Below, piece after piece: positions 14,112 to 21,383 of a stretch of DNA of 26,289 nucleotides; position 1 is the first letter of the stretch; every line of letters starts with the position of its first letter. The stretch comes from JALYNX01 sp044867525 (GTDB lineage: Bacteria; Actinomycetota; Acidimicrobiia; Spongiisociales; ZC4RG35). The notes beneath the pieces are model-generated. The model saw only the letters and a program-made list of their open reading frames with translations, searched no databases and was not told the DNA's origin. The stretch spans positions 1 to 26,289 of the forward strand of contig JBIOVB010000116.1 in NCBI GenBank assembly GCA_044867525.1, written 5' to 3'. The position numbers were made by a program, and so were the translations under genes.

Positions 14112-15056
14112 TTGTTGATCGTCCAGCGCCCCCAGATCGAAGAGGAGTCGGTCTCCGACGTCAGGTCCAAGATCGTGGTCGAGCCTCTGGAGCCTGGCTT
14201 CGGCTACACCCTCGGAAACACCCTGCGCCGTACCCTGCTCTCCCGCATTCCCGGTGCCGCAGTGACCTCGATCCGCATCGAGGGAGTCGAGCACGAGTTC
14301 TCCACCATTCCTGGGGTGGTCGAGGATGTCGTCGACATCATCCTCAACATCAAGCGGGTTGTGGTCCGTATGGAAGGAACCGACACCGAGACCGTCTACC
14401 TCACTGCCAAGGGCGCCGGTGAGGTGAAGGCCGGCGACATAAAGCTTCCCGCGGGTGTCGAGATCGTCAATCCCGACATGCACATCGCCACCCTCAGCGC
14501 CAGCGGCCGCCTGGAGATGGAGATGACGGTGGCTCCCGGCGTCGGATATCGCACCGCAGACGCCAACAAGGGCTCGGTATCGACCATCGGTGTGATCCCG
14601 GTCGACTCGATCTTCTCCCCGGTGCGCAAGGTGTCCTACCGGGTCGAGAACACTCAGGTCGGGCAGATGACCAACTTCGACCGTCTGGTGCTCGACGTCG
14701 AGACCAACGGCGCCATCGAGCCTGGTGAGGCGGTCTCATCGGCCGGCAAGACTCTCCGCGAGCTGATGGGCCTCTTCGCCGACATGGGCGAGGGACAGGG
14801 CTTGGAACTCGGCGATGTGCAAACCGAGCACGCCGGCTTCCCGGAGAAGGAGCTCCCCATCGAGGCGCTCGACCTCTCGGAGCGACCCCGGAACTGCCTA
14901 CGGCGGGCCCAGATCAAGACCGTGGGCGAGCTCATCGAGCGCACGTCCGACGATCTCCTCAACATCACCAACTTCGGTCAGAAGAGCCTCGAAGAGGTGA
15001 CGGCCAAGCTCGACGAGCTCGGTCTGAGCCTGGCCGACGCCGGTGGCGGTGCCTGA
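14112..15056 (+). CDS. rpoA: DNA-directed RNA polymerase subunit alpha
   Basis: The 314-residue protein has the N-terminal assembly domain (VEPLEPGFGYTLGNTLRRTLLSRIPGAA split across residues 23-50) and a C-terminal domain with ERPRNCLRRAQIKTVGELIE, where Arg, Asn and Cys match the UP-element-binding positions R265, N268 and C269 of E. coli. The start must be TTG 14112 (or TTG 14115), since MLIVQRP is the family start and no ATG or GTG lies nearby; GAGG at 14100-14103 is the SD. The TTG start is rare for such a major gene. The stop overlaps rplQ. Confidence 0.97.
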   Translation: MLIVQRPQIEEESVSDVRSKIVVEPLEPGFGYTLGNTLRRTLLSRIPGAAVTSIRIEGVEHEFSTIPGVVEDVVDIILNIKRVVVRMEGTDTETVYLTAKGAGEVKAGDIKLPAGVEIVNPDMHIATLSASGRLEMEMTVAPGVGYRTADANKGSVSTIGVIPVDSIFSPVRKVSYRVENTQVGQMTNFDRLVLDVETNGAIEPGEAVSSAGKTLRELMGLFADMGEGQGLELGDVQTEHAGFPEKELPIEALDLSERPRNCLRRAQIKTVGELIERTSDDLLNITNFGQKSLEEVTAKLDELGLSLADAGGGA

Positions 15057-15406
15057 TGCCGCGCCCCCGCAAGGGGCCCCGGCTCGGTGGCTCCCCCTCC
15101 CACGAGCGCAAGCTCCTCGCCAACCTGGCGAGTGACCTGTTCATCAAGGAGAAGGTCACCACGACATTGCCCCGCGCCCGCGCCGTCCGCCCCCTGGCCG
15201 AGAAGCTGATAACCAAGGCGCGCAAGGGAGATCTCCACGCCAAGCGGACGGTGCTGAAGACCATCACCAACCGGGAAGCAGTGAGCAGGCTCTTCGACGA
15301 GGTTGCCCCCCGTTATGCCGATCGGCCCGGCGGGTACACCCGGATCACCAAGCTCGGCCCCCGTCGCGGCGACGGCGCCGAAGAGGCGGTAATCGAACTG
15401 GTGTGA
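15056..15406 (+). CDS. rplQ: 50S ribosomal protein L17 (bL17)
   Basis: The 116-residue protein begins MPRPRKGPRLGGSPSHERKL and has ANLASDLFIKEKVTTTLPRA, LAEKLITKARKGDLHAKR and YTRITKLGPRRGDGAEEAVIEL, the bacterial bL17 pattern without the longer tail seen in some actinobacteria. ATG overlaps the rpoA stop (TGATG). It is the last gene of the ribosomal cluster in this direction. A convergent gene follows. Confidence 0.97.
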   Translation: MPRPRKGPRLGGSPSHERKLLANLASDLFIKEKVTTTLPRARAVRPLAEKLITKARKGDLHAKRTVLKTITNREAVSRLFDEVAPRYADRPGGYTRITKLGPRRGDGAEEAVIELV

Positions 15407-15574
15407 TTGCGGGCCGATAGAGCTAGAACTCTGACCGGGGCGTAGCCCTCCGGCCGACCGGCGTCTGTTTGCCCGGAGCATCAAGCCGATCTGTGCACGG
15501 CGTCAGGTGTCTCCCCCACGACGGACCTGATGGAGGTTTCGGAGCCGACTCGGGCAAAGTCGGCCGGCAATATT
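15407..15574. terminator. Intergenic hairpins between convergent rplQ and the 15575-16306 gene
   Basis: No gene is visible in these 168 nt. A hairpin GGGC-GTA-GCCC with outer pairs lies at 15435-15453, about 30 nt after rplQ. A 7-bp perfect stem GCCGACT/AGTCGGC with loop CGGGCAA lies at 15544-15564, about 11 nt beyond the stop of the leftward gene. Neither has a U-tract. Their position between convergent genes fits the tract-less terminators common in high-GC bacteria. Confidence 0.4.
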
Positions 15575-16306
15575 TCAGGCCAGCATCCCGAAGACGACGC
15601 CGACGAACACCAAGAGACCGCCCACGATCAGGCATTGGGTCGGTGTCACCTTTGCCTTGAGCATGCGGGCGGACAAGACGTGATCCAGCATCGTCACCCC
15701 GCCCAGGACCAGGAGGATGGTGCCGGCGATCATCAGCAGCGTGGAGACCACCGCCGGGAACAGGATCGTGATCACCAGGGCGGCGAGCACGACCAGTGCC
15801 CCGCCCCTGGAGAACACCCAGCTGGGCAGGTGCTGGCCGACGGCCTTCTCCGCGGTCTCCAGCCAGCGGTCGATGAAGATCGGCTCCTTCACCGCCGGCT
15901 TGGGGCCGGTGGGCGTGGCCACCGGCTGATGGCGGGTTTGGGGCTCGACCTTGGGCTGTGAAGCGGGCCGCCCCCCATCGGGCCTGGCGGTAGCGGAGTG
16001 CTTCGAGTTGCGGGTGAGGTTGGGCAGCTTGAAGGGGAGGTTGGCCTTGCCAGCGGACTTGCCCCCATTGATCCCGGCCGCCTCCTGGAATGCAGCGTTC
16101 TCGCTGATCTCCAGGATCAGGACCTCGCCTTCGGCAGAAACGTGAACACCTTCGGGGCTTTGGGTGATGTCTATGTCAACCAACGCCCAGTTGCCGATTA
16201 CATGACTTCCTGATTCAACTCGGAGCCTGCCGTCGCCGATATCAACGGTTGCCGGCAGCGCGTTGTTGTCCCCGGGAACTCGCAATGTCGCACTGAATTG
16301 GCCCAT
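15575..16306 (-). CDS. Membrane-anchored protein of unknown function
   Basis: I do not recognise this 243-residue protein. Residues 1-75 look beta-rich (alternating hydrophobic segments such as RLRVESG, WALVDIDIT, VHVSAEGEVLILEI), resembling a small PH-like or FHA-like domain. Residues 80-145 are a low-complexity linker rich in Lys, Pro, Ser and Gly. Three hydrophobic segments follow at about 168-187, 188-206 and 224-243, so the C-terminus is embedded in the membrane and the N-terminal domain is probably cytosolic. There is no signal peptide. It sits leftward between rplQ and coaA, 57 nt from the DUF4190-like gene, and may be cotranscribed with it. Confidence 0.8.
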   Translation of the reverse strand: MGQFSATLRVPGDNNALPATVDIGDGRLRVESGSHVIGNWALVDIDITQSPEGVHVSAEGEVLILEISENAAFQEAAGINGGKSAGKANLPFKLPNLTRNSKHSATARPDGGRPASQPKVEPQTRHQPVATPTGPKPAVKEPIFIDRWLETAEKAVGQHLPSWVFSRGGALVVLAALVITILFPAVVSTLLMIAGTILLVLGGVTMLDHVLSARMLKAKVTPTQCLIVGGLLVFVGVVFGMLA

Positions 16307-16363
16307 GCGCCCTATATCGGCATGTTTGATACCGACTTGCGCGGATTTCAGCGCGCGTTGTGA

Positions 16364-16648
16364 CTAGCTCGTGGTGACCGCCGCAACGCTGAAGAACACG
16401 AAGAAGAGGATCAAGCCGATGATGGCGATGCCGAGCAGCACCGTGCCCACGATGCCCAGGATCTTGGCCGCGTTGGCCGTGCCCCGGTTCTCCGGCGGTC
16501 GTCTTCCGGCGTCGATTGCCTGCATTTCCTTCTGGCCCATTGACCAGGCGAAGGGAGCCAGAACCTGGCAGATGACGATGCCGAGGATTCCCAGGACCAG
16601 TGCCGTCGTGGCCTGGCTGGGCTCGGGGTAGGGACGATCGGTGGTCAT
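16364..16648 (-). CDS. Small two-helix membrane protein, DUF4190-like
   Basis: The 94-residue protein has a short Pro-rich cytosolic start (MTTDRPYPEPSQ), a hydrophobic helix ALVLGILGIVICQVLAPFAW, a basic linker with IDAGRRPPENRGTANAAKIL, and a second helix IVGTVLLGIAIIGLILFFVF. This layout is that of DUF4190, common in actinobacteria; function unknown. ATG at 16648 is chosen because GATAAT lies 7 nt upstream on the same strand, extended by TG, fitting a leaderless message. A GTG at 16663 would add five residues. Confidence 0.8.
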   Translation of the reverse strand: MTTDRPYPEPSQATTALVLGILGIVICQVLAPFAWSMGQKEMQAIDAGRRPPENRGTANAAKILGIVGTVLLGIAIIGLILFFVFFSVAAVTTS

Positions 16649-16655
16649 ATGCTCG

Positions 16656-16661
16656 ATTATC
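16656..16661 (-). promoter_or_regulatory. Candidate -10 box, leaderless, for the DUF4190-like gene
   Basis: On the minus strand the sequence reads TGTGATAAT, an extended -10 element, with 7 nt between the hexamer and the ATG at 16648. Transcription would start at or next to the A of the start codon. No clear -35 box is seen. Confidence 0.4.
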
Positions 16662-16698
16662 ACACGATTGGCCGGGAGGCTGCCACCGAAACCGCCGG

Positions 16699-16704
16699 TA
16701 GCCT
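16699..16704 (+). promoter_or_regulatory. Candidate -10 box, leaderless, for coaA
   Basis: TAGCCT lies 6 nt before the coaA ATG. The surrounding CCGGTAGCCTGATC (16695-16708) is repeated with one change before acpS (24901-24914), also 6 nt from its start codon. No SD is present, which supports leaderless translation. No convincing -35 is visible. Confidence 0.5.
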
Positions 16705-16710
16705 GATCTG

Positions 16711-17625
16711 ATGGCAGACCCGCTCTACCTCGATTTCACGCGTGAGGAGTGGGCGACGCTGCGGGCCAACACGCCACTCACCCTCACCGAGGCAGACATC
16801 GAGAAGATCCGGGGCATCAACGTGCTGCTCGACGTCGACATGGTCGAGCACACCTACCTCCCGCTCTCCCGCCTCCTCAACCTGCGCGTTCAGGGCAGCC
16901 GCCAGCTGGCGTCGGTCACCGACACGTTCCTCGGCGCACCGCCCACGCCCGTCCCCTTCGTCATCGGCATTGCCGGGTCTGTGGCCGTCGGCAAGTCGAC
17001 GACCTCCCGACTGCTTCAGGAGCTGCTGGCCCGCTGGCCACACCATCCCAGAGTGGAACTGGTGACGACCGATGGCTTCCTCTACGCCAACGAGGTGCTC
17101 GAGGAGCGGGACCTGATGGAGCGCAAGGGATTCCCGGAGAGCTACGACCGCCAACGATTGATCGACTTCGTGGCGCGTGCCAAGGCCGGCGAAGACCAGC
17201 TGGAGATACCGGTGTACTCCCACATCGCCTACGACATCGTCCCCGGTGAGGTCCGAGTGGTGACCCGGCCCGACATCCTCATAGTGGAGGGATTGAACGT
17301 CCTCCAGGCCGGCCACGGCGGCGCCTTCGTGTCGGACTACTTCGACTTCTCGATTTTCGTAGACGCCGACCCGGGCCACATCCGCGCCTGGTACGTCGAG
17401 CGGTTCATAACCTTGCGTGACACCGCATTTGCCCAGACCGATGCCTATTTTCGCCGGTTCGCCGGGCTGTCCGACGAGGAGGCCGCCAATGTGGCCCTGG
17501 ACATCTGGGAGCGGATCAACGAGGTGAACCTGGTCGAAAACATATTGCCCACTCGGGAACGGGCGACCCTGATCCTGGACAAGGATCACGACCATTCCGT
17601 GAAGCGAGTCCGCCTCCGCAGGTGA
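16711..17625 (+). CDS. coaA: Pantothenate kinase, type I
   Basis: The 304-residue enzyme phosphorylates pantothenate, the first step of CoA synthesis. It is the prokaryotic type I (CoaA) form: Walker A GSVAVGKST at residues 89-97, then VTTDGFLY with the catalytic Asp, RKGFPESYD, PVYSHIAYDIVP and VEGLNVLQ, and ENILPTRERATLIL near the end. The actinobacterial gene is commonly near glmS and acpS; here it lies between rplQ and truA. Its ATG has no SD. It faces away from the DUF4190-like gene across 62 nt of shared promoter DNA. Confidence 0.95.
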   Translation: MADPLYLDFTREEWATLRANTPLTLTEADIEKIRGINVLLDVDMVEHTYLPLSRLLNLRVQGSRQLASVTDTFLGAPPTPVPFVIGIAGSVAVGKSTTSRLLQELLARWPHHPRVELVTTDGFLYANEVLEERDLMERKGFPESYDRQRLIDFVARAKAGEDQLEIPVYSHIAYDIVPGEVRVVTRPDILIVEGLNVLQAGHGGAFVSDYFDFSIFVDADPGHIRAWYVERFITLRDTAFAQTDAYFRRFAGLSDEEAANVALDIWERINEVNLVENILPTRERATLILDKDHDHSVKRVRLRR

Positions 17626-17653
17626 GCGGCGGATGGAGGACGCCCCCCTCGGT

Positions 17654-17659
17654 TACCCT
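17654..17659 (+). promoter_or_regulatory. Candidate -10 box, near-leaderless, for the Yip1-like gene
   Basis: TACCCT precedes GTG 17668 by 8 nt, similar in form and spacing to the boxes before coaA and acpS. No SD lies between. This is weaker than the other two because the spacer is longer and the context differs. Confidence 0.3.
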
Positions 17660-17667
17660 CCCCGCCC

Positions 17668-18189
17668 GTGACCAAGATGTTCGTGAGGGCAGGGCGAGCC
17701 GGGATCCTCGACAGGAGGGCGTTCACCGAGGCGTTCTTCGACGGTGACGCCGCGGCCGATTCCGCGATCCTGGTGGCGCTGGTGGCAACGGCGACCTACG
17801 TGGGAACCCTTGCTGTTCTCGGTGCCCTTGGCGCGTTCTCACTGACCGGCCTGCTGGAGATCGTCATCACCGGGGTCGCCTCCTGGCTCATCCTGGGCTT
17901 CGCCACCTGGTTCGTCGCCACTCGGCTCTTCCAGTCGTCGTCCCGCCCGCAGACGATGATTGCGCTTCAGGGGCTGGCGGTGCTCCCGCTGCTGCTCGAT
18001 ATCTTCGGGGCGGTCCTCGGGGCCATCGGTCTCGTGTGGTATCTGGTCATCCTTGTGGTGGCGACCAAGGAGGCAGCCGAGGTCAAGACCAGGGATGCGG
18101 CGGTGTCGGTGTTGATCGGATTCGCGCTGGTGATGATCTTCAGGGCACTCCTCAACGTCCCCTTCGCCGCCTTCAACGCATTGTTCTGA
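17668..18189 (+). CDS. Yip1-like integral membrane protein
   Basis: The 173-residue protein has an N-terminal amphipathic segment (RRAFTEAFFDGDAAADSA) and four to five hydrophobic helices, at about residues 33-56, 64-88, 99-130 and 142-165. The arrangement, including an FF/D-rich start before the first helix and a KEAAEVKT loop before the last, recalls Yip1-domain proteins of bacteria, whose role is not known. The start is GTG 17668, with ATG 17677 as an alternative. The stop overlaps the truA start by 1 nt, which suggests coupled translation. Confidence 0.7.
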   Translation: MTKMFVRAGRAGILDRRAFTEAFFDGDAAADSAILVALVATATYVGTLAVLGALGAFSLTGLLEIVITGVASWLILGFATWFVATRLFQSSSRPQTMIALQGLAVLPLLLDIFGAVLGAIGLVWYLVILVVATKEAAEVKTRDAAVSVLIGFALVMIFRALLNVPFAAFNALF

Positions 18190-18944
18190 TGCCCACCTAC
18201 CGGATGGGCCTGGCCTATGACGGCTCCCGGTATCACGGTTATGCACGTCAGGAGGGGCAGCCCACCATCCAGGGGGAGCTCGAGGCAGCGCTGGCCACGG
18301 TGCTGGGAGCACCGGTTGAGACCGCGGTCGCCGGGCGCACCGATGCGGGGGTCCACGCTCTCGGCCAGGTGGTCTCCTTCGCCACCGATGATGAGGTCGA
18401 TATCGGGGGCCTTGCTCGCTCGTTGAATGGGATCCTGGGCCCGGAGATCGCGGTGACCGACGTCTCCAAGGCCGTGCCAGGGTTCCACGCCCGATTCTCG
18501 GCCATCTACCGCCGCTACCGGTATCAACTCTCGACGGCCCTCGCACCCGACCCTCTCACGAGACACCACGTATGGCATGTCGGCCGTTCCCTCGATATCG
18601 GAGGCATGACAACCGTGGCCGCTGCGGTGGTGGGTGAGCACGATTTCTCCAGTTTCTGCCGTTCCGTGAAGGGAGGGGACAACACCAGGCGGGTGGACGA
18701 GGCGGAGTGGATGGAGGACGGGAACCTGCTGACCTTGTGGATTCAGGCCAATGCCTTCTGCCATCAAATGGTGCGGTCCCTCGTCGGGCTGGCCTACGAC
18801 GTGGGCCGGGGGTTCACCGACCCGGCCGCGGTCCCGTCGATCATCGATTCGAGGGACCGGGGCCAGGTGGCGACGGTCGCTCCGCCCCACGGATTGACCC
18901 TCTGGCAGGTGGGTTATCGAGCCGGCGAGTCAGAGAACCCGTAG
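18189..18944 (+). CDS. truA: tRNA pseudouridine(38-40) synthase
   Basis: The 251-residue enzyme makes pseudouridine at tRNA positions 38-40. It begins MPTYRMGLAYDGSRYHGYAR. The catalytic Asp is D52 in GRTDAGVHALGQV, and FHARFSAIYRRYRY and FCHQMVRSLVG are further TruA motifs. ATG 18189 overlaps the previous stop (TGATG); the frame is open upstream to 18036 only as a shadow of the Yip1-like gene. In many actinobacteria truA directly follows rplQ. Its last 15 nt overlap a convergent small gene on the minus strand. Confidence 0.96.
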   Translation: MPTYRMGLAYDGSRYHGYARQEGQPTIQGELEAALATVLGAPVETAVAGRTDAGVHALGQVVSFATDDEVDIGGLARSLNGILGPEIAVTDVSKAVPGFHARFSAIYRRYRYQLSTALAPDPLTRHHVWHVGRSLDIGGMTTVAAAVVGEHDFSSFCRSVKGGDNTRRVDEAEWMEDGNLLTLWIQANAFCHQMVRSLVGLAYDVGRGFTDPAAVPSIIDSRDRGQVATVAPPHGLTLWQVGYRAGESENP

Positions 18945-19127
18945 GGACTGCGGTGTCCGGAGCCGGTCGCCGATTGCAACCAGGCCCCTCGCCAGGGAAT
19001 CGAACGGCGATTTCGATGGCTCGGCGTCGAGACGGGGGTTGCGGAGCCGGTGTCGGTCCACCCCGAACTCGGCTCCAGTCCTCCGTTTGCCGCGGTCCTT
19101 GAACGGGTTGAGTCGTGATAGGTACAT
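18930..19127 (-). CDS. Small basic protein of unknown function, 65 residues
   Basis: From ATG 19127 the minus strand encodes MYLSRLNPFKDRGKRRTGAE and on to DSLARGLVAIGDRLRTPQSLRVL (last 23 residues in part). It is rich in Arg and Leu with no signal peptide or clear domain; I recognise no family. The support is a strong ribosome binding site, GGAGGA, 5 nt before the ATG. The longer frame to 19181 lacks one. It lies downstream of ilvA, beyond the ilvA terminator-like hairpin, and its 3' end overlaps truA by 15 nt convergently. It may be a real small gene or the end of a decayed one. Confidence 0.45.
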   Translation of the reverse strand: MYLSRLNPFKDRGKRRTGAEFGVDRHRLRNPRLDAEPSKSPFDSLARGLVAIGDRLRTPQSLRVL

Positions 19128-19211
19128 GTCAGTCCTCCGATGTGTCGTCGCATGCAGCATCGGGCGATCGTGCATCGCCAAGCATGCCGGCGACTATGGG
19201 GAGGCTCCCCC

Positions 19212-19227
19212 TGGGGGACATCCCCCA
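19212..19227 (-). terminator. G-rich hairpin after ilvA
   Basis: TGGGGGA and TCCCCCA (7 bp, 2-nt loop) sit 11 nt beyond the ilvA stop on the minus strand, flanked by further C- and G-runs that extend the stem. No T-tract follows. The 19128-19237 gap between ilvA and the small gene otherwise shows only the small gene's ribosome binding site. Confidence 0.45.
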
Positions 19228-19237
19228 TGGGAGGGGG

Positions 19238-20425
19238 TCAGCCGACGATCGACTCGATCGCCGTCCCGATCCGAGAGGCGTGGTCGGCGTCTCGGGTCTC
19301 GACCGAGAGCTCGATCTCCACTTTCCCGAACGGCAGCCGGAAGCCCTCCCGATGATGCTCGACATGGACCAGGTTGCCCCCGTTCTCGGCGATCACGGCC
19401 AGGATGCGCGCCAGGTTGCCGGGTTCGTCGGGGACCAGGACCTTGAAGCGGGCGAAGCGGCCCGAGGCCTCGAGCCCGTGGCGAACGGCCTTCTCCAGGA
19501 ACATCAGGTCGATGTTCCCCCCGGAGAGGACCACACAGACTGGGTCGGGGGCATCGTCGGGGATCAGCTTCTCCAGCACCGCGGCCAGGCCGACCGCCCC
19601 TGCGGCCTCCACCATCAGCTTGGAGCGCTCCAAGATCCAGGTGAGGGCCGCGGTCGCCTGCCCGTCGTTGACCACCAGAAAGTCGTCGACATGCTCCTCG
19701 GCGATTTCCCAGACCAGGTCCGACGGCACCGAGACCGCAATCCCGTCTGCAACGGTTGGCCTTCCCCGCGGGAAGTCTCGGACCACGCTGCCTCTGCTCC
19801 TACTCTCCGCGTAGACCGCGGCCGCCTCGATCTCGACGCCGATCACCTTGACGCTTGGCTTCACCGACCGCATGGCGAGGGCGGTCCCGGTGAGCAGGCC
19901 CCCGCCGCCTGTGGGCACGACGACGGTTCCCACGTCTGGCAATTGCTCCAGCACCTCCAGCCCCAGCGTGCCCTGGCCGGCGATGATCAGCGGGTCGTCA
20001 TAGGGATGCACGAATCGGGCGCCGGTTTCAGTGGCGTGGCCCTGAGCCACCTCGACCGCATCGGCCAATGAGGTGCCGGTGAGCTCGACGTGGGCCCCGT
20101 AATCTTGAGTGGCCTTCACCTTGGGGATCGGCGCCCCGGCGGGCATGAACACGGTGCAGGGAGAGCCGGTGAAGGCAGCGGCGAGGGCGACACCCTGGGC
20201 GTGGTTGCCGGCCGAGGCAGCGACCACCGGCTGCCCGCCGAGACGTGTGAGCACATTCAATCCCCCGCGGATCTTGAACGACCCGGCGCGTTGCATGCAT
20301 TCCGCCTTGAGGTAGACGTCTCTCCCGGTGATCCGGCTGAAGGATTGCGACCAGAGCAACGGTGTCTGGGTGACCCGACCTTCGAACCTGGAACGGGCTT
20401 CTCTGATGTCGTCCAGGGTGATCAT
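19238..20425 (-). CDS. ilvA: Threonine ammonia-lyase (threonine dehydratase) with ACT domain
   Basis: The 395-residue enzyme deaminates threonine to 2-oxobutyrate, the first step of isoleucine synthesis. PLP-binding Lys51 lies in GSFKIRGG, ASAGNHAQGVA follows, and the phosphate-binding glycine loop is PTGGGGLLTG. A C-terminal ACT domain (about residues 325-395, FKVLVPDEPGNLARIL) would bind regulatory amino acids. The length fits the TdcB/IlvA form with one ACT domain. ATG 20425 begins MITLDDIREAR, the family start; the frame is open to 20662 but that part is a shadow of rplM. A TATGCT box about 30 nt upstream is a possible -10. Confidence 0.92.
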   Translation of the reverse strand: MITLDDIREARSRFEGRVTQTPLLWSQSFSRITGRDVYLKAECMQRAGSFKIRGGLNVLTRLGGQPVVAASAGNHAQGVALAAAFTGSPCTVFMPAGAPIPKVKATQDYGAHVELTGTSLADAVEVAQGHATETGARFVHPYDDPLIIAGQGTLGLEVLEQLPDVGTVVVPTGGGGLLTGTALAMRSVKPSVKVIGVEIEAAAVYAESRSRGSVVRDFPRGRPTVADGIAVSVPSDLVWEIAEEHVDDFLVVNDGQATAALTWILERSKLMVEAAGAVGLAAVLEKLIPDDAPDPVCVVLSGGNIDLMFLEKAVRHGLEASGRFARFKVLVPDEPGNLARILAVIAENGGNLVHVEHHREGFRLPFGKVEIELSVETRDADHASRIGTAIESIVG

Positions 20426-20466
20426 CGCGATTGGCCTAGGAGGCGGCCCGGGCGTAGCATATGCGT

Positions 20467-20483
20467 GCTCCCGTCCCGGGAGC
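20467..20483. promoter_or_regulatory. 17-bp dyad in the ilvA-rplM divergent promoter region
   Basis: GCTCCCG and CGGGAGC form a perfect 7-bp inverted repeat with a 3-nt centre. The dyad covers the expected -35 zone of both the leftward (TATGCT at 20456-20461) and rightward (TATCTT at 20503-20508) candidate promoters. This fits an operator, but it could also be an RNA hairpin or chance. The binding protein is unknown. Confidence 0.35.
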
Positions 20484-20502
20484 CGTTTCCCGACGCCCCC
20501 GG

Positions 20503-20508
20503 TATCTT
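20503..20508 (+). promoter_or_regulatory. Candidate -10 box for rplM
   Basis: TATCTT within CCCGGTATCTTTTCG, 23 nt before the rplM ATG. The CGGTA context matches the coaA and acpS boxes. The -35 position is GC-rich and weak. No strong SD lies before rplM. Confidence 0.35.
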
Positions 20509-20531
20509 TTCGCCTGCCGAGGCCAACACAC

Positions 20532-20990
20532 ATGAACTCCAACAAGACATTTTCGCCCAAAGCCGCCGACGTGGAACGGGCATGGCACGTGGTCGACGCC
20601 ACCGATCTCCCCCTTGGCCGCCTCGCCTCCGAGGTGGCGACGCTGCTCCGTGGCAAGCACAAGCCAACCTACGCCCCGCACATCGACGGTGGCGACTTCG
20701 TGATCGTAGTCAACGCCGAGAAGGTGGCGGTCACCTCGGGTAAGAGCCAATCCAAGATCTACTACCGCCACTCCGGGTACCCGGGAGGCATCAAGGCCGA
20801 GTCTTTCGAGAGCCTCCGCCTTCGCCGGCCCCAGGCCATCATCGAGCGGGCGGTTCGGGGGATGCTCCCCAAGAACAAACTGGGCCGTCACATGGCCCGC
20901 AAGCTCAAGGTGTATGCCGGTGCCGAGCATCCGCATGCGGCCCAGAAGCCGCAGCCGCTCGAGCTCGACGTCCGAAAGGTGGAGATCTGA
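20532..20990 (+). CDS. rplM: 50S ribosomal protein L13 (uL13)
   Basis: The 152-residue protein has RAWHVVDATDLPLGRLASEVATLLRGKHKP split over residues 16-45, GDFVIVVNAEKV, YYRHSGYPGG and a C-terminal VRGMLPKNKLGRHMARKLKVYAG block, all uL13 features. L13 is an early 50S assembly protein. ATG 20532 is chosen because WHVVDA follows at the expected distance; a longer frame from 20328 is an ilvA shadow. The first 15 or so residues are a small extension. The stop overlaps rpsI (TGATG). Confidence 0.96.
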   Translation: MNSNKTFSPKAADVERAWHVVDATDLPLGRLASEVATLLRGKHKPTYAPHIDGGDFVIVVNAEKVAVTSGKSQSKIYYRHSGYPGGIKAESFESLRLRRPQAIIERAVRGMLPKNKLGRHMARKLKVYAGAEHPHAAQKPQPLELDVRKVEI

Positions 20991-21382
20991 TGCCGAAGCC
21001 ACTCGTCCAGGCCACCGGGAGGCGCAAGACCTCCGTCGCCAGAGTCAGGCTCCGTGACGGCTCCGGCCAGGTGACGCTCAACGGTCGCCCCTTGGAGAGC
21101 TACTTCCCAACCATGGCCTCCCGGATGCGGGTCATGGAGCCGCTTCAGATCACCCAGACCCAGGGGCGATATGACGTGGAGGCAACTTTGGAGGGTGGAG
21201 GAATCACCGGCCAGGTGGACGCTCTCCGGCTCGGCATCTCCCGTGCCCTCATCGAGCTCGACGAGGAGCTCCGGCCCATGCTGAAGAAGGCCGGGATGCT
21301 CACCCGCGATGCCAGGGCGGTGGAGCGGAAGAAGTACGGGCTGCGCAAGGCGCGTCGGGCCCCGCAGTACACGAAGCGCTGA
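20990..21382 (+). CDS. rpsI: 30S ribosomal protein S9 (uS9)
   Basis: The 130-residue protein begins MPKPLVQATGRRKTSVARVR and has GGGITGQVDALRLGISRAL, TRDARAVERKKYGLRKARRA and the terminal QYTKR. The last Lys-Arg reaches the P-site tRNA anticodon in uS9. The family length is 128-130 residues for the short form. It starts in a TGATG overlap with rplM and ends 1 nt before the glmM TTG. Confidence 0.97.
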   Translation: MPKPLVQATGRRKTSVARVRLRDGSGQVTLNGRPLESYFPTMASRMRVMEPLQITQTQGRYDVEATLEGGGITGQVDALRLGISRALIELDEELRPMLKKAGMLTRDARAVERKKYGLRKARRAPQYTKR

Positions 21383-21383
21383 G

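Noticed and set aside
15951..16213. Plus-strand frames opposite the membrane-protein gene
   Set aside because: They are shadows of the leftward gene and encode no recognisable domain.
20426..20662. N-terminal extension of ilvA
   Set aside because: The frame is open, but these 79 codons are antisense to rplM and its promoter and have no relation to threonine dehydratases. MITLDDIREAR is the family start.
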